This document shows positions 56,615 to 64,000 of a stretch of DNA of 64,000 nt, in pieces (within the stretch, counting starts at the first letter, position 1; the number at the start of each line of letters is the position of its first letter). The DNA is from Pseudomonas sp. IAC-BECa141 (GTDB lineage Bacteria; Pseudomonadota; Gammaproteobacteria; Pseudomonadales; Pseudomonadaceae), in assembly GCF_020544405.1 (NCBI RefSeq), contig NZ_CP065410.1:1736001-1800000 (forward strand), read 5' to 3'. Made by a program: the position numbers and the translations under genes. Below the pieces are notes generated by a model. The model saw only the letters and a program-made list of their open reading frames with translations, did no database searches and was not told where the DNA came from.

Positions 56615-57466
56615 ATGAAGATGCGACGACTTTTAGGCGCAGGTGCCGCTCTGGTGCTTGCGATGGGCTCCACTTTCGCCAGCGCTGAAAAACAGACCCT
56701 GAACATCGGTTACGTTGACGGTTGGTCCGACAGTGTCGCGACCACCCACGTGGCGGCCGAAGTGATCAAGCAGAAGCTCGGCTACGACGTGAAACTGCAA
56801 GCCGTCGCCACCGGCATCATGTGGCAGGGTGTCGCCACCGGCAAACTCGACGCCATGCTCTCGGCCTGGCTGCCAGTGACCCACGGCGAATACTGGGCCA
56901 AGAACAAGGATCAGGTCGTCGATTACGGCCCGAACTTCAAGGATGCGAAAATCGGTCTGATCGTGCCGGAGTACGTCAAGGCCAAGACCATCGAAGATCT
57001 GAAAACCGACGACTCCTTCAAAAAACGTATCGTCGGCATCGACGCCGGTTCAGGCGTGATGCTCAAGACTGATCAGGCGATCAAGGATTACGACCTGACC
57101 GGCTATCAACTCAAGGCCAGTTCCGGCGCCGGCATGATTGCCGAGCTGACCCGCGCCGAGAAGAAAAACGAATCCATCGCCGTCACCGGCTGGGTGCCGC
57201 ACTGGATGTTCGCCAAGTGGAAACTGCGCTTCCTCGACGACCCGAAAGGTGTGTATGGCGCGGCTGAAACCGTGAACAGCATCGGCAGCAAGGAGCTGGC
57301 GACCAAGGCGCCGGAAGTGGCCAAGTTCCTGAAAAACTTCCAATGGGCTTCGAAAGACGAAATCGGCGAAGTCATGCTGGCGATTCAGGACGGTGCAAAA
57401 CCTGACGTAGCGGCCAAGGATTGGGTGGCCAAGCACCCTGAGCGTGTTGCCGACTGGACCAAGTGA
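56615..57466 (+). CDS. Quaternary-amine (betaine/choline-type) ABC substrate-binding protein
   Basis: Predicted 283 aa from ATG 56615 with GGGGAAG upstream; an ATG 22 codons earlier is unlikely. The signal peptide ends at FASAE. The OpuAC fold is recognised from LNIGYVDGWSDSVATTHVAAE, GKLDAMLSAWLPVTHGEYW and VTGWVPHWMFAKWKLRFLDD. The conserved Trp residues would form the aromatic cage for betaine, choline or carnitine. No permease is adjacent, so it resembles the orphan BetX/CaiX proteins of Pseudomonas that share a transporter encoded elsewhere. Confidence 0.88.
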   Translation: MKMRRLLGAGAALVLAMGSTFASAEKQTLNIGYVDGWSDSVATTHVAAEVIKQKLGYDVKLQAVATGIMWQGVATGKLDAMLSAWLPVTHGEYWAKNKDQVVDYGPNFKDAKIGLIVPEYVKAKTIEDLKTDDSFKKRIVGIDAGSGVMLKTDQAIKDYDLTGYQLKASSGAGMIAELTRAEKKNESIAVTGWVPHWMFAKWKLRFLDDPKGVYGAAETVNSIGSKELATKAPEVAKFLKNFQWASKDEIGEVMLAIQDGAKPDVAAKDWVAKHPERVADWTK

Positions 57467-57499
57467 TTTAAGCCGAAGCGTCTAATCTGCGCTTCCCAG

Positions 57500-57533
57500 G
57501 GCCGCCCGACATGACTGTCGGGCGGCCTTTTTT
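57500..57533 (+). terminator. Terminator after the betaine-binding protein gene
   Basis: GGCCGCCCGAC and its complement flank a six-base loop, followed by six T. It is an 11-bp GC-rich stem of the standard intrinsic type. Confidence 0.9.
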
Positions 57534-57662
57534 GTTTGCCCACTATTAATAAGCAGGGATGGGCGTTTTCGGCGGGTCTGGAAATTGGCAAAAACGTCAT
57601 GGCGTTCTACTACTAAGGTCGTCTGGAACCCGGCTCGCAGCCGCATACAGTGGATATGTTCC

Positions 57663-57697
57663 AAAAATAAAAATCTGTGCTGCGAGGATAAAAACAA
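57663..57697 (+). promoter_or_regulatory. Two A-rich Crc/Hfq-type (CA) motifs at the yjcH start
   Basis: AAAAATAA at 57663-57670 and AAAAACAA at 57690-57697 both match AAnAAnAA. The second runs into the start codon. Hfq with Crc binds such motifs in Pseudomonas to block translation during catabolite repression, which would suit an acetate-uptake operon. Confidence 0.5.
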
Positions 57698-58008
57698 TGA
57701 ACGACAGCATTTACCTCTCGATTCAGAACAGCCCGCGCTTCAAGGAGCTGGTCAAGAAAAGAGAAAGGTTCGCCTGGATACTCTCGGCGATCATGCTCGG
57801 GCTCTACTCCGGCTTCATCCTTCTGATCGCGTACGGGCCGCAAGTGCTCGGGACGAAAATCAGTGCCGAATCATCCATCACCTGGGGCATCCCGATCGGT
57901 GTCGGACTGATTGTCTCGGCCTTCATCCTGACCGGCATTTACGTGCGCCGCGCCAATGGCGAGTTCGACGACCTGAACAACGCGATTCTCAAGGAGGCTC
58001 AGCAATGA
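57697..58008 (+). CDS. yjcH: DUF485 membrane protein (YjcH)
   Basis: Predicted 103 aa with two transmembrane helices (about residues 26-48 and 62-84). The DUF485 pattern [20 protein letters not shown] followed by a [12 protein letters not shown] helix is clear. The protein is regularly encoded just upstream of the acetate permease ActP and probably supports it. The frame is open upstream, but ATG 57697 gives the family length. It overlaps actP by four bases. Confidence 0.92.
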   Translation: MNDSIYLSIQNSPRFKELVKKRERFAWILSAIMLGLYSGFILLIAYGPQVLGTKISAESSITWGIPIGVGLIVSAFILTGIYVRRANGEFDDLNNAILKEAQQ

Positions 58009-59663
58009 TCCGGCGTCTACTGGCTCTTTTGAGCATCGCAGCGTTCGCTCCCGCCGTCTGGGCCGCTGACGCCCTGACCGGTGAAGTCCACAAGCAACCG
58101 CTTAACGTTTCCGCGATCGTCATGTTCGTGGCGTTCGTTGGTGCGACCCTGTGCATCACTTACTGGGCATCCAAACGCAATAACTCGGCAGCCGACTACT
58201 ATGCGGCGGGCGGCAAGATCACCGGTTTCCAGAACGGTCTGGCAATTGCCGGTGACTACATGTCGGCGGCGTCCTTCCTGGGTATTTCCGCGCTGGTGTT
58301 CACCTCCGGCTACGACGGCCTGATCTACTCGATCGGCTTCCTCGTGGGCTGGCCGATCATTCTGTTCCTGATCGCCGAGCGTCTGCGCAACCTGGGTAAA
58401 TACACCTTTGCCGACGTGGCGTCCTACCGTCTCGGGCAAACCCAGATCCGCACCCTGTCTGCCTGCGGTTCGCTGGTGGTGGTGGCGTTCTACCTGATCG
58501 CGCAAATGGTCGGTGCCGGCAAGCTGATCCAGCTGCTGTTCGGTCTCGACTACCACGTTGCGGTGATTCTGGTCGGTATCCTGATGTGCCTGTACGTGCT
58601 GTTCGGCGGCATGCTGGCGACCACCTGGGTACAGATCATCAAGGCTGTGCTGTTGTTGTCCGGTGCCTCGTTCATGGCGCTGATGGTGATGAAGCATGTC
58701 AACTTCGACTTCAACACCCTGTTCTCCGAAGCCATCAAGGTTCACGCCAAGGGCGAAGCGATCATGAGCCCGGGCGGTCTGGTAAAAGACCCGATCTCGG
58801 CATTCTCCCTGGGTCTGGCACTGATGTTCGGTACCGCCGGCCTGCCGCACATCCTGATGCGCTTCTTCACCGTAAGCGACGCGAAAGAAGCTCGTAAAAG
58901 CGTGCTGTACGCGACCGGTTTCATTGGCTACTTCTACATCCTGACCTTCATCATCGGCTTCGGCGCGATCCTTCTGGTCAGCACCAACCCGGCCTTTAAA
59001 GATGCGGCGGGCGCTCTGCTCGGCGGCAACAACATGGCGGCAGTGCACCTGGCGAACGCCGTGGGCGGCAGCGTGTTCCTCGGCTTCATCTCGGCGGTGG
59101 CGTTCGCGACCATCCTGGCGGTGGTGGCCGGCCTGACTTTGGCCGGTGCTTCGGCGGTGTCTCACGACCTGTACGCCAGCGTGATCAAGAAGGGCAAGGC
59201 CAACGAGAAGGATGAGATTCGCGTTTCGAAGATCACCACCATCGCGCTGGGCGTTCTGGCCATCGGCCTGGGCATCCTGTTCGAAAGCCAGAACATCGCG
59301 TTCATGGTCGGTCTGGCGTTCTCCATCGCGGCAAGCTGCAACTTCCCGGTGCTGCTGCTTTCGATGTACTGGAAGAAGCTGACCACTCGTGGCGCCATGA
59401 TTGGTGGCTGGCTGGGGCTGGTGAGCGCGGTGGGGCTGATGATTCTTGGCCCGACCATCTGGGTGCAGATCCTGCATCACGAGAAGGCGATTTTCCCTTA
59501 CGAGTATCCGGCTCTGTTTTCGATGATCATTGCGTTCATCGGGATCTGGTTCTTCTCGATCACCGACAAGTCGGCTGAGGCCGAGAACGAGCGGGCGCTG
59601 TTCTTCCCGCAGTTTGTGCGTTCGCAGACCGGGTTGGGAGCGAGTGGGGCGGTATCGCACTGA
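58005..59663 (+). CDS. actP: Acetate/cation symporter ActP
   Basis: Predicted 552 aa. ActP is a sodium:solute symporter that takes up acetate and related small carboxylates. A signal-like N-terminus (ending VWAAD) precedes about 13 transmembrane helices. The family segments [20 protein letters not shown] and [16 protein letters not shown] are intact. AAGGAGG lies eight bases before the ATG, inside yjcH. Length is normal, and a terminator follows. Confidence 0.95.
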   Translation: MIRRLLALLSIAAFAPAVWAADALTGEVHKQPLNVSAIVMFVAFVGATLCITYWASKRNNSAADYYAAGGKITGFQNGLAIAGDYMSAASFLGISALVFTSGYDGLIYSIGFLVGWPIILFLIAERLRNLGKYTFADVASYRLGQTQIRTLSACGSLVVVAFYLIAQMVGAGKLIQLLFGLDYHVAVILVGILMCLYVLFGGMLATTWVQIIKAVLLLSGASFMALMVMKHVNFDFNTLFSEAIKVHAKGEAIMSPGGLVKDPISAFSLGLALMFGTAGLPHILMRFFTVSDAKEARKSVLYATGFIGYFYILTFIIGFGAILLVSTNPAFKDAAGALLGGNNMAAVHLANAVGGSVFLGFISAVAFATILAVVAGLTLAGASAVSHDLYASVIKKGKANEKDEIRVSKITTIALGVLAIGLGILFESQNIAFMVGLAFSIAASCNFPVLLLSMYWKKLTTRGAMIGGWLGLVSAVGLMILGPTIWVQILHHEKAIFPYEYPALFSMIIAFIGIWFFSITDKSAEAENERALFFPQFVRSQTGLGASGAVSH

Positions 59664-59688
59664 GGATCTTGTGTAGGTTGAGTTGAAT

Positions 59689-59724
59689 GAAAATGCCCTG
59701 GTCGAGAGATTGGGGCATTTTTTT
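59689..59724 (+). terminator. Terminator after actP
   Basis: AAATGCCC and GGGCATTT flank a 14-base loop and are followed by a run of T. It lies about 25 bases after the actP stop. Confidence 0.8.
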
Positions 59725-59861
59725 GTGGGCGGTTATCGGACTTTCTTTGGGGTGGGATATCCGTTGCTGCGGTAATGGGCACCAGCGGTGGCACCCGAAG
59801 AAACGGCTATGTACCCAATCAACAATAAACCAGTCGGTCCAAAGGCCGCTGAAATGCCCCA

Positions 59862-59897
59862 AACAAAAAACGGCCCCCATTCTCATGGAGGCCGTTC
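59862..59897 (-). terminator. Terminator of gltA
   Basis: Read on the minus strand, AACGGCC and GGCCGTT flank a 14-base loop, whose ends can also pair, and are followed by TTTTTT. It lies about 40 bases after the gltA stop. Confidence 0.8.
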
Positions 59898-59933
59898 CCG
59901 GTACAGCGCTAAGACGCTATCGCTAGACAGCTC

Positions 59934-61223
59934 TTATTTGCGGTCTTCCAGCTTGGTGATGTCCCGCGACTCGTAGCCAGTGTAAAGCTGGCGCGGACGG
60001 CCGATCTTGTACGGGCTGGAGAGCATTTCCTTCCAGTGCGAGATCCAGCCGACAGTACGTGCCAGGGCGAAAATCACGGTGAACATGCTGGTCGGAATGC
60101 CGATCGCCTTGAGGATGATCCCCGAGTAGAAGTCGACGTTCGGATACAGCGAGCGCTCGATGAAGTACGGGTCGGTCAGCGCGATCTCTTCCAGGCGCAT
60201 GGCCAGTTCGAGTTGCGGATCGTTCTGGATGCCCAGTTCCTTCAGCACTTCGTCGCAGGTCTGCTTCATTACAGTCGCGCGAGGGTCGCGGTTCTTGTAG
60301 ACGCGGTGACCGAAGCCCATCAGCTTGAACGGATCGTTCTTGTCCTTGGCCTTGGCGATGAACTTGTCGATGTTCGAAACATCGCCGATTTCATCGAGCA
60401 TGGTCAGCACGGCTTCGTTCGCACCGCCGTGGGCAGGGCCCCACAGTGCGGCGATACCGGCGGCGATACAGGCGAATGGGTTGGCACCCGAGGAGCCCGC
60501 CAGACGCACGGTGGAGGTCGATGCGTTCTGCTCGTGGTCGGCGTGGAGGATGAAGATCCGGTCCATGGCCTTGGCGAGTACCGGGCTGATCGGTTTGATC
60601 TCGCACGGGGTGTTGAACATCATGTGCAGGAAGTTTTCCGCGTACGACAGGTCGTTGCGCGGGTACATCATGGGTTGACCCATGGAGTACTTGTAAACCA
60701 TCGCGGCCAGGGTCGGCATCTTGGCAACCAGGCGGATCGCGGAGATTTCGCGATGCTGCGGGTTATTGATGTCGAGGGAGTCGTGGTAGAAGGCCGAGAG
60801 GGCGCCGACTACACCACACATGACGGCCATCGGGTGGGCGTCACGGCGGAAGCCGTTGAAGAAGGTTTTCAGCTGCTCGTGAACCATGGTGTGGTTCTTT
60901 ACGGTGCCGACGAACTGGGCCTTTTGCTCTGCAGTTGGCAGTTCGCCGTTCAGCAGCAGGTAGCAGGTTTCCAGGTAGTCCGACTTTTCAGCCAGCTGTT
61001 CGATCGGGTAGCCGCGGTGCAGCAGGATGCCGTTGTCGCCGTCGATATAGGTAATCTTCGATTCGCAGGAAGCGGTCGACATGAAACCGGGGTCGAAAGT
61101 GAAGCGGCCCGTGGCCGTCAGGCCCCGAACATCGATAACATCGGGACCAACGGTGCCGGTTAAAATGGGCAGCTCGACGGGGGCTGCGCCCTCGATGATC
61201 AACTGCGCTTTTTTGTCAGCCAT
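59934..61223 (-). CDS. gltA: Citrate synthase
   Basis: Predicted 429 aa. Citrate synthase joins acetyl-CoA and oxaloacetate at the entry to the TCA cycle. The motifs around the catalytic residues are intact: [30 protein letters not shown] and [13 protein letters not shown]. Size fits the hexameric, NADH-sensitive type found in Gram-negative bacteria. It is divergent from sdhCDA, and its own sigma70 promoter and terminator indicate a single-gene unit. Confidence 0.97.
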   Translation of the reverse strand: MADKKAQLIIEGAAPVELPILTGTVGPDVIDVRGLTATGRFTFDPGFMSTASCESKITYIDGDNGILLHRGYPIEQLAEKSDYLETCYLLLNGELPTAEQKAQFVGTVKNHTMVHEQLKTFFNGFRRDAHPMAVMCGVVGALSAFYHDSLDINNPQHREISAIRLVAKMPTLAAMVYKYSMGQPMMYPRNDLSYAENFLHMMFNTPCEIKPISPVLAKAMDRIFILHADHEQNASTSTVRLAGSSGANPFACIAAGIAALWGPAHGGANEAVLTMLDEIGDVSNIDKFIAKAKDKNDPFKLMGFGHRVYKNRDPRATVMKQTCDEVLKELGIQNDPQLELAMRLEEIALTDPYFIERSLYPNVDFYSGIILKAIGIPTSMFTVIFALARTVGWISHWKEMLSSPYKIGRPRQLYTGYESRDITKLEDRK

Positions 61224-61281
61224 GTGGCCTCCTATTTATGCTTGAAATCATCAGACAGACCCCCCACGCAGGGCCCGCACC

Positions 61282-61309
61282 ACTATAGTGAGATAAATTC
61301 GAATGTCAA
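61282..61309 (-). promoter_or_regulatory. sigma70 promoter of gltA
   Basis: On the minus strand TTGACA, 16 bases, then TATAGT is close to the sigma70 consensus. It predicts a leader of about 50 bases before the gltA ATG. Confidence 0.7.
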
Positions 61310-61423
61310 TTTGCCTAAAGTCTTGCTCCAGAAGGCTTTAACCGTACTTTTTCCTCGAAATTGCCTGCCATTTACGCCTTTTATACGACTTGTGCAATCC
61401 GCTATTGGGGGTAGGCGATTGCG

Positions 61424-61452
61424 TTGTCATTAGTAGCCTAACTGTCTATACT
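61424..61452 (+). promoter_or_regulatory. sigma70 promoter of sdhCDA
   Basis: TTGTCA, 17 bases, then TATACT differs from consensus by one base in each box. It would give a leader of about 130 bases before sdhC. The gap between gltA and sdhC (61224-61587) holds both promoters and no credible gene. Confidence 0.65.
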
Positions 61453-61587
61453 CGGCGACCGACCGCCAAGGGCTTTTGGGCTCGCTTTCATTGGGGGTCG
61501 CATCCCTGGGTGGTGGTTACCTGACCAGTGCACTCCCCAACAACTTTGCCCTGATTGTTAGGGGCTCTTCAGTGTGAAAAAAAAGCC

Positions 61588-61962
61588 GTGAAAAGCCAAC
61601 GACCTGTAAACCTAGACCTAAGGACCATCAAACTCCCCATCACCGGCGTTACGTCGTTTCTTCACCGTGTTTCCGGCATCATCCTCTTCCTGGGCCTCGG
61701 CATCATGCTTTATGCATTGGGCAAATCCCTGGGTTCCGAGGAAGGTTATGTCGAGGTGAAGGCATGCTTGACCAGCCCGCTGGCCAAGTTCGTAGCATGG
61801 GGCCTCCTGTCCGCTCTTCTGTATCACCTGGTTGCCGGTGTGCGCCACTTGATCATGGACATGGGCATCGGTGAGACGCTGGAAGGCGGCCGCCTGGGCT
61901 CGAAACTGATCATCGCCGTTTCCGTGGTGCTGATCGTTCTGGCAGGAGTTTGGATATGGTAA
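61588..61962 (+). CDS. sdhC: Succinate dehydrogenase cytochrome b556 subunit SdhC
   Basis: Predicted 124 aa from GTG 61588. SdhC anchors complex II in the membrane and shares haem b with SdhD. Three transmembrane helices are visible. The N-terminal SQRPVNLDLRTIKLPITG, the quinone-side SFLHRVSGI and the haem His in LLYHLVAGVRHLIMD match the family. The exact start is uncertain: the frame continues upstream through an A8 run at 61577-61584 with no good start codon. That A run fits the Crc/Hfq pattern AAnAAnAA. It overlaps sdhD. Confidence 0.93.
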   Translation: MKSQRPVNLDLRTIKLPITGVTSFLHRVSGIILFLGLGIMLYALGKSLGSEEGYVEVKACLTSPLAKFVAWGLLSALLYHLVAGVRHLIMDMGIGETLEGGRLGSKLIIAVSVVLIVLAGVWIW

Positions 61963-62324
61963 CCAGCGTTACAAACCTTTCGCGTTCGGGCCTCTATGAC
62001 TGGATGGCACAACGTGTGTCTGCGGTCGTTCTCGCGGCTTATTTCATTTTCCTGATCGGCTACCTCGCCGCGAACCCGGGCATTGGCTACGACCAATGGC
62101 ACGGCCTGTTCGCCCACAACGGAATGCGTATCTTCAGTCTGCTGGCACTGGTTGCCCTGGGCGCTCACGCCTGGGTCGGCATGTGGACCATCGCGACCGA
62201 CTACCTGACGCCAATGGCGCTGGGCAAGTCCGCGACTGCAGTACGTTTCCTTTTCCAGGCAGTATGCGGCGTCGCGATGTTCGCTTACTTCGTCTGGGGT
62301 GTGCAGATTCTCTGGGGTATCTGA
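61956..62324 (+). CDS. sdhD: Succinate dehydrogenase membrane anchor SdhD
   Basis: Predicted 122 aa. SdhD is the second membrane subunit of complex II. Three transmembrane helices are present. GLYDWMAQRVSAVVL lies at the quinone site, and the haem-ligand His is within GAHAWVGMWTIATDYL. ATG 61956 lies inside the end of sdhC (seven-base overlap), so the two are coupled. The sdhA start follows three bases after the stop. Confidence 0.95.
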   Translation: MVTSVTNLSRSGLYDWMAQRVSAVVLAAYFIFLIGYLAANPGIGYDQWHGLFAHNGMRIFSLLALVALGAHAWVGMWTIATDYLTPMALGKSATAVRFLFQAVCGVAMFAYFVWGVQILWGI

Positions 62325-62327
62325 TTC

Positions 62328-64000
62328 ATGGCTAACATTCCAACGATTTCTTTCGACGCCATCATTATTGGTGGCGGCGGTGCCGGCATGCGCGCTGCGC
62401 TGCAACTGGCACAGGGCGGTCACAAGACTGCCGTGATCACCAAGGTTTTCCCGACCCGCTCGCACACTGTGTCCGCACAGGGCGGCATCACTTGCGCCAT
62501 CGCATCGGCCGACCCGAACGATGACTGGCGCTGGCACATGTACGATACCGTCAAGGGTTCCGACTACATCGGTGACCAGGACGCTATCGAATACATGTGT
62601 CAGGAAGGCCCGGCTGCCGTTTTCGAGCTGGACCACATGGGTCTGCCGTTCTCGCGTACCGAAACCGGCCGTATCTACCAGCGTCCATTCGGCGGTCAGT
62701 CGAAGGATTACGGCAAGGGCGGGCAGGCTGCCCGTACCTGCGCCGCTTCCGACCGTACCGGTCACGCGCTGCTGCACACTCTTTATCAGGGCAACCTGAA
62801 AGCCGGTACCACGTTCCTGAACGAGTACTACGCAGTCGACCTGGTGAAAAACCAGGAAGGCGAATTCGTCGGTGTGATCGCAATCTGCATCGAAACCGGC
62901 GAAACCACCTACATCCGCGCCAAAGCCACCGTACTGGCTACCGGCGGTGCAGGTCGTATCTATGCATCCACCACCAACGCCCTGATCAACACCGGTGACG
63001 GCGTCGGCATGGCTCTGCGTGCCGGCGTGCCGGTACAAGACATCGAAATGTGGCAGTTCCACCCGACCGGCATCGCCGGCGCCGGTGTACTGGTTACCGA
63101 AGGTTGCCGTGGTGAAGGTGGTTACCTGATCAACAAGCACGGCGAGCGTTTCATGGAGCGTTATGCTCCGAACGCCAAAGACCTTGCCGGTCGTGACGTG
63201 GTTGCGCGTTCGATGGTTAAAGAAATCATCGCCGGCAATGGTTGCGGTCCGAATGGCGACCACGTAATGCTCAAACTCGACCACCTGGGCGAGGAAGTGC
63301 TGCACAGCCGTCTGCCAGGCATCTGCGAACTGTCGAAGACTTTCGCACACGTTGATCCGGTGGTTGCTCCGGTTCCGGTTGTTCCGACTTGCCACTACAT
63401 GATGGGCGGCGTTGCCACCAACATTCACGGCCAGGCGATCACTCAGGACGCCGAAGGCGTGGATCAGATCATTCCTGGTCTGTTCGCAGTCGGTGAAGTG
63501 GCTTGCGTATCGGTTCACGGTGCCAACCGTCTGGGCGGCAACTCGCTGCTCGACCTGGTGGTATTCGGCCGCGCTGCCGGCCTGCACCTGGAGAAGGCGC
63601 TGACCGACGGCATCGAATATGACGACGCTACCGAAGCCGACATCGAAGCTGCCCTGGCGCGTCTGAACGCCCTGAACAACCGTACCGACGGCGAAGACGT
63701 CGCTACCCTGCGTCGCGAGCTGCAAAGCTGCATGCAGAACTACTTCGGTGTATTCCGTACCGGCGAATACATGCAGAAGGGTATTGCCCAGCTGGCAGAT
63801 CTGCGCAAGCGCATTGCCAACGTGAAGATCAACGATAAGTCGCAGGCGTTCAACACTGCACGTATCGAAGCGCTGGAACTGCAAAACCTGCTGGAAGTGG
63901 CTGAAGCTACCGCCATCGCTGCCGAAGTACGTAAAGAGTCCCGTGGTGCTCACGCCCGTGAAGACTTCGAAGACCGTGACGACGAAAACTGGCTGTGCCA
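62328..64000 (+). CDS. sdhA: Succinate dehydrogenase flavoprotein SdhA (3'-truncated by the window)
   Basis: 557 codons are visible; the gene runs past the end of the window (the family has about 590 residues). SdhA oxidises succinate to fumarate with covalently bound FAD. The FAD-binding motif [13 protein letters not shown] lies at residues 13-25. The His that links FAD is residue 46 in [11 protein letters not shown]. Later active-site stretches [12 protein letters not shown] and the capping-domain segment are intact. The sdhB gene is expected next, outside the window. Confidence 0.97.
   Translation, partial: MANIPTISFDAIIIGGGGAGMRAALQLAQGGHKTAVITKVFPTRSHTVSAQGGITCAIASADPNDDWRWHMYDTVKGSDYIGDQDAIEYMCQEGPAAVFELDHMGLPFSRTETGRIYQRPFGGQSKDYGKGGQAARTCAASDRTGHALLHTLYQGNLKAGTTFLNEYYAVDLVKNQEGEFVGVIAICIETGETTYIRAKATVLATGGAGRIYASTTNALINTGDGVGMALRAGVPVQDIEMWQFHPTGIAGAGVLVTEGCRGEGGYLINKHGERFMERYAPNAKDLAGRDVVARSMVKEIIAGNGCGPNGDHVMLKLDHLGEEVLHSRLPGICELSKTFAHVDPVVAPVPVVPTCHYMMGGVATNIHGQAITQDAEGVDQIIPGLFAVGEVACVSVHGANRLGGNSLLDLVVFGRAAGLHLEKALTDGIEYDDATEADIEAALARLNALNNRTDGEDVATLRRELQSCMQNYFGVFRTGEYMQKGIAQLADLRKRIANVKINDKSQAFNTARIEALELQNLLEVAEATAIAAEVRKESRGAHAREDFEDRDDENWLC

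Noticed and set aside
57624..57639. sigma54-like sequence before yjcH (TGGAAC, five bases, TCGCA)
   Set aside because: The -12 box has TCGC instead of TTGC, so the match is too weak to call beside the better sites in the flagellar region.
59687..59926. Small plus-strand frame between actP and gltA
   Set aside because: It begins within the actP terminator and runs through the gltA terminator, so coding is unlikely.
61224..61433. Small plus-strand frame between gltA and sdhC
   Set aside because: It runs through the gltA promoter and has no family or ribosome-binding site support.
61824..63953. A 709-residue minus-strand open frame opposite sdhC-sdhD-sdhA
   Set aside because: The three sdh genes on the plus strand match their families over full length; the antisense frame has no recognisable domain.

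Overview
The window is chromosomal DNA of a fluorescent Pseudomonas, most likely of the P. fluorescens group. This rests on the order of the flagellar/chemotaxis cluster (fliK...fliLMNOPQR-flhB-flhA-flhF-fleN-fliA-cheYZAB-motCD-parCP-cheW) followed directly by the ccm operon, the high GC content, and the many copies of the Pseudomonas REP palindrome (core GGGAGCGAGCTTGCTCGCGA). It starts inside an Hpt-domain gene and ends inside sdhA. No tRNA, rRNA, CRISPR array or insertion sequence was recognised.

Region 1 (1-25.9 kb) builds and steers the flagellum. It holds the hook-length ruler FliK, the C-ring proteins FliM and FliN with FliL, the export gate FliOPQR-FlhB-FlhA, the placement and number regulators FlhF and FleN, sigma28 (FliA), the chemotaxis core CheY-Z-A-B, the stator MotCD, the polar array proteins ParC/ParP, and CheW. 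Three sigma54-type -24/-12 promoters are visible, before fliK, fliL and flhA. The cluster is interrupted between flhB and flhA by REP sequences, a DUF6124 gene with a long structured leader, and an unrecognised gene. It closes with a convergent pair encoding a second FliK-like protein and a free-standing FlhB C-terminal domain.

Region 2 (26-33.5 kb) is a compact cytochrome c maturation operon, ccmABCDEFGHI, with start/stop overlaps, followed by a small lipoprotein gene and a terminator.

Region 3 (33.5-39.3 kb) is mixed accessory DNA: a HicAB toxin-antitoxin locus whose toxin reading frame is broken by one base, an MFS exporter, a small secreted protein, a lone sulfate-binding protein, a voltage-gated-type potassium channel with a C-terminal zinc ribbon, and a urea transporter.

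Region 4 (39.4-46.6 kb) is a glyoxylate-to-pyruvate route read leftwards: gcl, hyi, glxR, ttuD, pyk. A GlcG-like gene diverges from gcl, and two TTGTATACAA palindromes lie in the shared promoter region. Together with the urea transporter this suggests a role in purine/ureide breakdown, whose products are glyoxylate and urea. A nested-palindrome repeat bounds the pyk-ttuD-glxR-hyi block on each side.

Region 5 (46.6-57.5 kb) contains a REP-associated tyrosine transposase gene between REP pairs, a TetR/RutR-like regulator, a DUF808 membrane protein, an MlaA/VacJ homologue without a lipobox overlapping an alpha/beta-hydrolase gene, an orphan TccC-type RHS toxin with an unidentified C-terminal domain, a GH17 membrane glucan enzyme and a betaine/choline-type binding protein.

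Region 6 (57.7-64 kb) is central carbon metabolism: the acetate permease pair yjcH-actP with A-rich Crc/Hfq-type motifs at its start, gltA (citrate synthase) and the divergent sdhCDA operon, both with readable sigma70 promoters.
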